Assembly (NCBI GenBank): GCA_023422485.1
Contig: JAGTAM010000695.1
Location: 1-5,610, forward strand
Source of the DNA: Pseudomonadota bacterium
GTDB taxonomy: Bacteria; Pseudomonadota; Alphaproteobacteria; Rhizobiales; Beijerinckiaceae
Direction: 5' to 3'
Length of the DNA stretch: 5,610 nucleotides
Part shown: positions 1 through 5,566 of the stretch, piece after piece
Numbering within the stretch: position 1 is the first letter of the stretch
Layout: each line of letters begins with the position of its first letter
Notes under the pieces: model-generated
Databases searched by the model: none
What the model saw: the letters and a program-made list of their open reading frames with translations, nothing else
Told to the model about the DNA's origin: nothing
Made by a program: the position numbers and the translations under genes

Positions 1-2
1 AG

Positions 3-10
3 CCCCTTCC
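3..10 (-). promoter_or_regulatory. Possible ribosome binding site of the next gene downstream of rnr
   Basis: On the minus strand the sequence GGAAGGGG begins two bases after the rnr TGA stop and runs to the window edge. It resembles a Shine-Dalgarno site for a gene starting just beyond position 1, which would put that gene in an operon with rnr. In many Rhizobiales rnr is followed closely by a small DUF983 gene and then a Nudix gene; that such a gene follows here is inference, since none of its coding sequence is visible. Confidence 0.35.
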
Positions 11-12
11 GC

Positions 13-2364
13 TCAGCGGCGCGAGCCGCGATGGCGCCGCGCCGCATCGCCCTCGGACGCGGAGGCCTTGCCGGGACGCGCCTTGCCCTTCGACGCCTTC
101 GCCTTCACGCCGGCCTTGCCCGGCTTCGCCTTGAAACCACTCCGCTTGATCCCGCTGCCCTTGGTCCCGGACCGGCTGCGGCCCTCCGACAGGATCTCGA
201 AACGAAGCGCACCGGCCACTGCCGCCGCCTCCACGAGGCGGACCTCGACCGTGTCACCGAGGCGGTAGGTCTCGCCGCTGCGGTCGCCGACGAGCGCGTG
301 CAGGGCCTCGTCGTGGCGGTAGTACTCGTGGCCGATGGTGGAGACGGGCACGAAGCCGTCGGCGCCGGTCTCGTCGAGCTTCACGAACAGTCCCGAGCGC
401 GTCACCCCGGAGATCCGCCCCGAGAAGGTCGCGCCGACCCGGTCGGCGAGGTAGCCGGCGATGAGCCGGTCGATGGTCTCGCGCTCGGCCGCCATCGCCC
501 GGCGCTCGGCCGCCGAGATCTGCTCGGAGACGGCGTCGAGCATGCCCGGCGTGGCGTCACTTGGCAGGCCGTCCTTGCCCAAACCGCAGGCACGCACGAG
601 CGCGCGGTGGACGATGAGATCGGCGTAGCGGCGGATCGGCGAGGTGAAGTGGGCGTAACGGCGCAGGTTCAAGCCGAAATGGCCCAAATTCTGTGCAGCG
701 TAGATCGCTTGTGCCTGCGAACGCAGCACGACCTCGTTGATAAAGGGCGCGTGCTCGCTCTCGGCCACCTGGGCCAGGATGCGGTTGAACAGGTCGGGCC
801 GCAGGGCCCCGGCTTTGGTCATCTTGATGCCGACAGAGGCGAGCACCTCGGAGAGTGCGCGCATCTTCTCCAGGGCCGGCTCGTCGTGGACCCGGTAGAT
901 CAGCGGCGAGCCCGCCTTCTCCAGGGTCTCGGCCGCCGCCACGTTGGCCTGGATCATGAACTCCTCGATCAGCCGGTGCGCCTCCAGACGCTCCGGCACG
1001 ACCACTCGATCGACGCCGCCGTCGGCGTTGAGCAGCACCTTGCGCTCGGGCAGATCGAGCGCGAGCGGGCCGCGGGCATCGCGCGCCCGCTTCATCGCCT
1101 CGTAAGCGGCGTAGAGCGGGCGGAGCGCCGTCTCCAGAACCGGCTCGGACTTCTCGTCCGGCTGGCCATCGATCGCGGCCTGCGCCTGCGCATAGGCGAG
1201 CTTGGCGTGGGAGCGCATCAGGATGCGGTGGAAGCTGTGGCTCCGCTTCACCCCGTCGGCGCCGACGACCATGCGCACGGCCAGCGCCGGACGGTCCTCG
1301 CCCTCGCGCAGCGAACAGAGATCGTTCGAAATGCGCTCGGGCAGCATCGGCACCACCCGATCGGGAAAGTAGACCGAGTTGCCCCGCAGCAGCGCCTCGC
1401 GGTCGAGGGCCGAATCCGGCCGGACATAGGCGGCCACGTCCGCGATCGCGACAGTGACGATGAAGCCGCCCGCGTTGGCCGGATCGGGGTCGATCTCGGC
1501 CATCACCGCGTCGTCGTGGTCCTTGGCATCGGGCGGGTCGATGGTCACGAGCGGCGCCTCGCGCCAATCCTCGCGACCGCGCTTGGTCGCGCGCTTGGCC
1601 GCATCGGCCTCCGCCAGCACTGGGGCGGGGAAGACATGCGGGATGTTATGGATATGGACCGCGATCAGGCTCACCGCCTTCTCGGAGCCGAGGGTGCCGA
1701 GCCGCTCGGTCACGCGTCCGCGGGGCAGGCCGAAGCGGGTCTCGCGCTCCACGGCGACGCTGACGAGATCACCGTCACGGGCCTCGCCTTCCTCGCCCGC
1801 GGGAATCGCAATCTCTTTCCCTTGCGACTTCTTCTCGACGGGCAGCAGGCGCCCGCCGTCGCGGCCGGCGCGGTAGATGCCGATCACCTCCGCGCGGTTC
1901 TTGCCGATCACCTTGATGACGCGGCCGGTGTAGCGGCCGGGCGCTTCCGGATCCGGCGCGACGCGGATCAAGGCCCGGTCGCCGAGGCCGGGGGCCGGGC
2001 GATTGCCCTTGCGGCCGGCGCGCGGGGTCTCGACGGCGATCTTCGGCGCCTCGCCCTCCCCGTCCCACTGCGCCGGGCGGGCGATCAGGTCTCCGTCGCG
2101 GTCGCGGGAGACGATGTCGGCGAGGACGACGGGCGACAGATTGCCGCCTTTTCGCAGGCCGCCACGGTCGCGCTCCAGAGCGCCGTCGGCCTCGATTTCC
2201 TTCAGGATCGCCTTGAGGCCGATCTTGTCGGCGCCCGAGATACCGAAGGCTTTGGCGATTTCGCGCTTGCCAACCTTTCCGGCTGTCTCGGCAACGAAGG
2301 CGAGGATCTGCTCGCGGGAGGGAAGAGCGGGGGCACCCGCCTTCGGATTGATGCGTCTGGCCAA
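13..2364 (-). CDS. rnr: Ribonuclease R (RNB-family 3'-5' exoribonuclease)
   Basis: Processive hydrolytic 3'-5' exoribonuclease of the cytoplasm; the family degrades structured RNA, takes part in rRNA/mRNA quality control and works with trans-translation. The protein has 783 residues, near the usual RNase R size. Domains in order: N-terminal winged-helix HTH (about 16-70); OB-fold cold-shock region (about 75-240); RNB catalytic domain (about 265-590) with TIDPPDAKDHDD at 274-285, giving the four metal-binding aspartates D276, D282, D284 and D285; the RNB signature at 562-586 with HFTSPIRRYAD at 572-582; an S1 RNA-binding domain (about 641-726); and a Lys/Arg/Gly-rich tail (about 728-783) typical of RNase R and absent from RNase II. 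The stop is TGA. The start is TTG at 2364: no in-frame ATG or GTG lies upstream before the preceding gene region, and any internal start would cut into the HTH. No good Shine-Dalgarno site precedes it, so the exact start is less certain than the gene. Confidence 0.97.
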   Translation of the reverse strand: MARRINPKAGAPALPSREQILAFVAETAGKVGKREIAKAFGISGADKIGLKAILKEIEADGALERDRGGLRKGGNLSPVVLADIVSRDRDGDLIARPAQWDGEGEAPKIAVETPRAGRKGNRPAPGLGDRALIRVAPDPEAPGRYTGRVIKVIGKNRAEVIGIYRAGRDGGRLLPVEKKSQGKEIAIPAGEEGEARDGDLVSVAVERETRFGLPRGRVTERLGTLGSEKAVSLIAVHIHNIPHVFPAPVLAEADAAKRATKRGREDWREAPLVTIDPPDAKDHDDAVMAEIDPDPANAGGFIVTVAIADVAAYVRPDSALDREALLRGNSVYFPDRVVPMLPERISNDLCSLREGEDRPALAVRMVVGADGVKRSHSFHRILMRSHAKLAYAQAQAAIDGQPDEKSEPVLETALRPLYAAYEAMKRARDARGPLALDLPERKVLLNADGGVDRVVVPERLEAHRLIEEFMIQANVAAAETLEKAGSPLIYRVHDEPALEKMRALSEVLASVGIKMTKAGALRPDLFNRILAQVAESEHAPFINEVVLRSQAQAIYAAQNLGHFGLNLRRYAHFTSPIRRYADLIVHRALVRACGLGKDGLPSDATPGMLDAVSEQISAAERRAMAAERETIDRLIAGYLADRVGATFSGRISGVTRSGLFVKLDETGADGFVPVSTIGHEYYRHDEALHALVGDRSGETYRLGDTVEVRLVEAAAVAGALRFEILSEGRSRSGTKGSGIKRSGFKAKPGKAGVKAKASKGKARPGKASASEGDAARRHRGSRR

Positions 2365-2521
2365 GGAGTCGGGCTCGCCGCGCCGGCCCGGAAGGGCCCG
2401 ACGCGCTGAAAGATCGAGGTTCGGAGAGACCGTGACGGGTCCCGATGTCCGGTAAAGATGGGCTCTCGCAGCGCGCAGGACAACGTTTCGGCGTGACCCG
2501 TGAACAGCTTCGGCCCCGCGC

Positions 2522-2860
2522 TCAGCCGGTCGAGGCGGATTTACGGATCGTTTCGACGGCCGCGTCCACGTCGAATCCTCCGCTCGTCAGGTCTTCGAGG
2601 GTGAAGGGCGCGGTCTGCGGCAGGGTCAGATTGACCTGCCCCTCCTCCGGCTGAAGCTCGGGCGTCTCCGCCGCGCCGACCGCCAGGATCCAGGCGCCAT
2701 CGATCCGCACAGCCTCCGCTCGCGGCGGGTCGGCGGCCAGCGCGGTGAGCTTTTCGGCGGCCGCTTGGCGGAACGCGAGGCTCCTGCCGTCATCGGAGAC
2801 GAGCGCCGCCTTGATCAACTCGGCCAGCGCGTCCCTGACCCTGTCCACACTCGCGTTCAT
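2522..2860 (-). CDS. Conserved-looking hypothetical protein, 112 residues
   Basis: I do not recognise a family. The frame runs from ATG to TGA with strongly GC-biased third positions like its neighbours, and the composition is balanced (not Arg/Pro/Ala-rich as in shadow frames), so it looks genuinely coded. The protein is acidic, with no signal peptide, membrane segment or cysteine. Residues 1-45 look like two amphipathic helices (DRVRDALAELIKAALVS, then FRQAAAEKLTALA); residues 51-63 could form a short beta hairpin around DGAWILAVG; the rest is acidic and probably loosely structured, ending in a helix-like FDVDAAVETIRK. GGAGA lies 10 bases upstream of the ATG, a slightly long but usable Shine-Dalgarno spacing. 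It lies 142 bp after the flavoprotein gene and 157 bp before rnr, with no strong terminator in either gap, so co-transcription with either neighbour is possible but unproven. Confidence 0.78.
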   Translation of the reverse strand: MNASVDRVRDALAELIKAALVSDDGRSLAFRQAAAEKLTALAADPPRAEAVRIDGAWILAVGAAETPELQPEEGQVNLTLPQTAPFTLEDLTSGGFDVDAAVETIRKSASTG

Positions 2861-3002
2861 GCGCTCTTCGTCTCCGGGCTGATGCGTTTCGAGGAGAGCA
2901 AACGGAGTGCCGCGCGCGGTTCAGAGTGCCTCACAAAACTTCCGACCTGTGACCGTTGTCGGTCTGGCGATGACGATTCAGCGGGAGTTTTGCGAGAAAC
3001 AA

Positions 3003-3581
3003 TCAGTACGGCGTGCCGCCCGCGCGCTTCGCCTTCAGCGCCTCGGCATACCACGTCAACTCGTCGAAGAACTTCTTGGCGGCCCGTCCGAGCCAGTCCT
3101 CGGCCGGCTCGCCCGCCTCGCTCAGCGCCTTCTGGATGCGCGGGATCGGCAGCAGTGAAGGAATGCTCGGCGTGCCGAGTTCGCCCAGCATCGCCCGCAA
3201 CTGCATCGCGGCGCGCACGCCGCCATACTGCCCGGCCGAGTAGCAGCAGATGGCCGAAGGCCGCCAGAAATACTCTTCCAGGAAGTGGTCGAGGGTGTTC
3301 GACAGCGCGGGCGGAATCGAGTGGTTGTACTCGGCCGAGACCACGACGAAGGCATCCGCCTCGCGAAACAGCGTTGCCAGCCGCTCCAGCGGCTCGGGCG
3401 CCTCGCCCTTGGGATACTCCTTGTACATCCGGTCGAGGAGCGGAAGCTTCAACTCGGCCGGATCGACCAGCGGCGCCGCGTGGCCGCGGGCTTCGAGTTG
3501 GCCGATGAGGAAGCGGGCGGCGCGGATGCCGGCGCGGTCCGCACGCACGGAGCCGAGGATCACGGGGATTGTGAGAGGCAT
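3003..3581 (-). CDS. NAD(P)H-dependent FMN reductase-family flavoprotein
   Basis: A 192-residue protein of the flavodoxin-like NADPH-dependent FMN reductase family (the type of YieF/ChrR, ArsH-like and azoreductase proteins). Members bind FMN and pass electrons from NAD(P)H to flavins, quinones, chromate or azo compounds in the cytoplasm; the substrate here cannot be read from sequence. Visible motifs: the FMN phosphate-binding loop GSVRADR at 10-16, the flavin-ring motif SAEYNHSIPPALSNTLD at 82-98, and the third loop YSAGQYGG at 114-121. The length is normal for the family. The frame stays open upstream to an ATG at 3716, but that would read through the glnA terminator and add 45 residues lacking family features. 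The ATG at 3581 is preceded by GGGAG with 8-base spacing and places the GSxR loop at residue 10, as usual. It is probably transcribed from its own promoter in the roughly 95 bp after the glnA terminator; a TTGACG at 3633-3638 could be a -35, but I see no fitting -10. Confidence 0.92.
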   Translation of the reverse strand: MPLTIPVILGSVRADRAGIRAARFLIGQLEARGHAAPLVDPAELKLPLLDRMYKEYPKGEAPEPLERLATLFREADAFVVVSAEYNHSIPPALSNTLDHFLEEYFWRPSAICCYSAGQYGGVRAAMQLRAMLGELGTPSIPSLLPIPRIQKALSEAGEPAEDWLGRAAKKFFDELTWYAEALKAKRAGGTPY

Positions 3582-3589
3582 GGGCAGGG

Positions 3590-3594
3590 CTCCC
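3590..3594 (-). promoter_or_regulatory. Shine-Dalgarno site that sets the flavoprotein start
   Basis: GGGAG on the minus strand, 8 bases before the ATG at 3581. It decides between this start and the in-frame ATG at 3716, which lies upstream of the glnA terminator. Confidence 0.8.
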
Positions 3595-3670
3595 GATACA
3601 AACGAGCCTACTCGCTCCACTCCGTCCGCCGACGTCAAGCAGCCACTCGTCCCGCCGCGCGCTGACCGAA

Positions 3671-3706
3671 CAAAAAAGGCACCGGAGCCTCGAAGGCTCC
3701 GGTGCC
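3671..3706 (-). terminator. Rho-independent terminator of glnA
   Basis: Read on the minus strand, a perfect 13-bp GC-rich stem (arms at 3694-3706 and 3678-3690, GGCACCGGAGCCT and its complement) closes a three-base loop TCG at 3691-3693. It is followed directly by TTTTTTG (3671-3677). It begins 28 bases after the glnA stop. There is no U-tract on the plus-strand side, so it acts only on leftward transcription. It should separate glnA transcription from the flavoprotein gene downstream. Confidence 0.96.
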
Positions 3707-3734
3707 GAATGCACAACGCTGCGCGAAAAAAATC

Positions 3735-5144
3735 TTACAGCGAGTAGTAGTTCACGAACTCGATCGGGTGCGGGGTCATCTCGTAACGCAGCACTTCGGA
3801 CATCTTCAGCTCGATGAACGAGTCGATCTGATCGTCCGAGAACACGCCGCCGGCCTTGAGGAAGGCGCGGTCCTTGTCGAGGTTCTGCAGCGCCTCACGA
3901 AGCGAGCCGCAGACGGTCGGGATCTTCTTCAGCTCGCGCGGCGGCAGATCGTAGAGATCCTTGTCCATGGCAGGACCCGGATCGATCTTGTTGATGATGC
4001 CGTCGAGGCCGGCCATCAGCAGTGCCGAGAAGGCGAGGTAGGGGTTGGCCATCGGATCGGGGAAGCGGACCTCGACGCGCTTGGCCTTCGGGTTCGTCGT
4101 CCACGGGATACGGCAGGAGGCCGAGCGGTTGCGGGCCGAGTAGGCCAGCAGCACGGGCGCCTCGTAGCCCGGCACCAGACGCTTGTAGGAGTTGGTCGAG
4201 GGGTTGGTGAAGGCGTTGAGCGCCTTGGCGTGCTTGATGATGCCGCCGATGTACCACAGGCATTCCTGGGACAGATCGGCGTACTTGTCGCCGGCGAATA
4301 GCGGCTTGCCGTCCTTCCAGATCGACTGGTGCACGTGCATGCCGGAGCCGTTGTCGCCGTAGATGGGCTTGGGCATGAAGGTCGCGGACTTGCCGTAGCT
4401 CTGCGCCACGTTGTGGATGCAGTACTTGTAGATCTGCATGTGGTCGGCGAGCAGGGTCAGCGTGTCGAACTTCATGCCGAGTTCGTGCTGGGCCGAGGCC
4501 ACTTCGTGGTGGTGCTTCTCGACCTTCACGCCCATCGACTGCATCGCGGCCAGCATCTCGCCGCGCATGTCCTGGGCCGAATCCTGCGGCGGCACCGGGA
4601 AGTAGCCGCCCTTGGTCTGCACCCGGTGGCCGAGGTTGCCGCCCTCGTAATCGGTGAAGCCGTTGATCGGCAGCTCGGTCGAGTCGAGCTGGAAGCCGGT
4701 ATGGTAGGGGTCGGCGCCGAACTTCACGTCGTCGAACACGAAGAACTCGGCCTCGGGGCCGACATAGATGGTGTCGCCGATGCCGGTGGAGCGCAGATAC
4801 GCCTCGGCGAGCTTGGCGGTGGAGCGCGGGTCGCGAGCATAGGGCTCGCCGGTCGAGGGCTCGAGCACGTCGCAGACGATCGACATGGTGGAGGCCGAGA
4901 AGAACGGGTCCATGCAGGCGGTGACCGGATCGGGCATCAGCAGCATGTCGGACTCGTTGATCGCCTTCCAGCCGGCGATCGACGAGCCGTCGAACATGGT
5001 GCCGTCCGTGAACATCTCCTCATCGATCAGGGAGACGTCGAAGGTCACGTGCTGCCACTTCCCGCGCGGGTCGGTGAAGCGGAAGTCGACGTACTTGACG
5101 TCGTTGTCCTTGATGGCCTTCAGCACATCGGCGGCCGTAGTCAT
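3735..5144 (-). CDS. glnA: Glutamine synthetase type I (GSI-beta, adenylylated)
   Basis: Cytoplasmic dodecameric enzyme making glutamine from glutamate, ammonia and ATP; the entry step of ammonium assimilation together with glutamate synthase. The length is 469 residues, standard for GSI. Residues matching the Salmonella enzyme are all present: D52 in FDGSSIAGW (ammonium site); metal ligands E131 and E133 in GPEAEFF, E214, E221, H270 in NGSGMHVHQS (265-274) and E358 in RVEVRFPDP; flap E328 in KRLVPGYEAP; R340 in RNRSASCRIP; and the adenylylation tyrosine Y398 in DKDLYDLPPRE. The last shows the GSI-beta type, switched off by GlnE adenylyltransferase under PII control when nitrogen is plentiful. 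The ATG start is preceded by AGGAGA with 8-base spacing; the stop is TAA, followed by a strong terminator. In many alphaproteobacteria glnB precedes glnA directly; no glnB is seen in the 466 bp upstream here. The product call is certain; isozyme status within the genome cannot be judged. Confidence 0.99.
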   Translation of the reverse strand: MTTAADVLKAIKDNDVKYVDFRFTDPRGKWQHVTFDVSLIDEEMFTDGTMFDGSSIAGWKAINESDMLLMPDPVTACMDPFFSASTMSIVCDVLEPSTGEPYARDPRSTAKLAEAYLRSTGIGDTIYVGPEAEFFVFDDVKFGADPYHTGFQLDSTELPINGFTDYEGGNLGHRVQTKGGYFPVPPQDSAQDMRGEMLAAMQSMGVKVEKHHHEVASAQHELGMKFDTLTLLADHMQIYKYCIHNVAQSYGKSATFMPKPIYGDNGSGMHVHQSIWKDGKPLFAGDKYADLSQECLWYIGGIIKHAKALNAFTNPSTNSYKRLVPGYEAPVLLAYSARNRSASCRIPWTTNPKAKRVEVRFPDPMANPYLAFSALLMAGLDGIINKIDPGPAMDKDLYDLPPRELKKIPTVCGSLREALQNLDKDRAFLKAGGVFSDDQIDSFIELKMSEVLRYEMTPHPIEFVNYYSL

Positions 5145-5152
5145 GCTGTACG

Positions 5153-5158
5153 TCTCCT
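5153..5158 (-). promoter_or_regulatory. glnA Shine-Dalgarno site
   Basis: AGGAGA on the minus strand, 8 bases before the glnA ATG; near-consensus, consistent with strong translation of an abundant enzyme. Confidence 0.85.
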
Positions 5159-5364
5159 CGGCAAAATCTCAGGGCGGGCGGTGAACCATCCGCCGGGTTC
5201 GGGCGCGGGTCTAGCCGGTCCGTACCTGCGGCGCGAGGGGCTGATCGGGAAAGCGGCGGGAAAGAAGAACCAATCGAAGGAGCGGCGCGGCGTCCGCGGC
5301 TTCGTTCCTGATCCGGATACCGCCCCCCCTCTCGTGCCCTGGCCGGTCCCGCCGACCGGCGCGG

Positions 5365-5374
5365 ACGATATCGT
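5365..5374. promoter_or_regulatory. Perfect 10-bp palindrome, possible operator
   Basis: ACGATATCGT is a perfect palindrome, an AT-rich island in GC-rich surroundings, about 220 bp upstream of glnA. Matching bases continue unevenly on both sides (5361-5378). This is the look of a dimeric regulator site, but a 10-bp palindrome can also arise by chance, and no regulator is implied by the sequence. Confidence 0.3.
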
Positions 5375-5424
5375 TCACGCTTCGCCGTTGCCACCCGTCC
5401 GAGGGGAAAAAATCCACGTGATCG

Positions 5425-5442
5425 CGGGACGTTCGGGACGTT
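5425..5442. repeat. Tandem 9-bp direct repeat between the two transcription directions
   Basis: CGGGACGTT occurs twice head-to-tail (5425-5433 and 5434-5442). The second copy also forms part of an imperfect dyad at 5434-5451 (CGGG-ACG and CGT-T-CCCG around TTT). It lies about 96-113 bp upstream of the predicted sigma-54 start, where enhancer sites for bacterial activators usually sit. It does not resemble the classic NtrC site, so binding by a particular regulator is not claimed. Confidence 0.45.
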
Positions 5443-5510
5443 TCGTTCCCGATCGCGCCGCCGCGGCGGTCAAATGTGCCGCACCGACGTCTGGGACGAT
5501 ACGGCGACGA

Positions 5511-5527
5511 TTGGCACGCGACATGCT
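5511..5527 (+). promoter_or_regulatory. Sigma-54 (RpoN) -24/-12 promoter match, rightward
   Basis: TTGGCACG-CGAC-ATGCT fits the RpoN consensus TTGGCACG-N4-TTGCW at every position except one (A for T at the first base of the -12 box). GG and GC have the exact 12-base spacing the family needs. The predicted start of transcription is near 5538, reading rightward and away from glnA. The target gene would begin beyond 5610: no ATG, GTG or TTG on the plus strand follows within the last 40 bases, and an AGGA near the right edge (5606-5609) could be its ribosome binding site. RpoN promoters need an activator such as NtrC; a nitrogen-related target is an inference from the glnA context only. Confidence 0.6.
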
Positions 5528-5539
5528 TAGGGCTGATCG

Positions 5540-5566
5540 GAGCGTCCGCCCGCACGGTGGACGCTC
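5540..5566 (+). other. Strong hairpin in the predicted leader of the rightward transcript
   Basis: Arms 5540-5550 (GAGCGTCCGCC) and 5556-5566 (GGTGGACGCTC) pair over 11 bp, ten Watson-Crick plus one G-U, around the five-base loop CGCAC. No U-tract follows on either strand, so it is not an intrinsic terminator. It begins about two bases after the start predicted for the sigma-54 promoter. It could stabilise the 5' end of that RNA, act as a regulatory element, or be a protein-binding dyad in DNA; I cannot tell which. Confidence 0.5.

Noticed and set aside
31..2409. A 792-residue open frame on the plus strand spanning all of rnr
   Set aside because: It lies exactly antisense to a certain RNase R gene; the product is rich in Arg, Gly, Leu, His and Asp with no family motif. 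Long antisense frames are expected in GC-rich codon usage.
2455..2483. TTGTCC-N17-CATCTT as a sigma-70 promoter for rnr (minus strand)
   Set aside because: The spacing is right, but the -10 matches too few consensus bases to support; it could still be real.
3582..3716. Longer N-terminus for the flavoprotein from the ATG at 3716
   Set aside because: It would start upstream of the glnA terminator, lacks a ribosome site and adds non-family sequence; ATG at 3581 with GGGAG fits better.
3702..4301. A 199-residue plus-strand frame antisense to the 3' part of glnA
   Set aside because: Shadow of glnA codons; no recognisable domain or start signal.
5321..5340. Minus-strand GGCACG as a sigma-54 -24 box for glnA
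   Set aside because: The -24 box is good, but at the -12 position there is only a run of G, with no GC at the right spacing.
5405..5454. Imperfect hairpin followed by TTTTTT on the minus strand as a terminator of a gene to the right
   Set aside because: The stem has two bulges and the T-run starts about 8 bases after it, so it is not a credible intrinsic terminator; no minus-strand gene end is visible either.
5467..5481. Minus-strand CGGCACA as another sigma-54 box
   Set aside because: The GC element is one base too far downstream; RpoN does not tolerate this spacing well.
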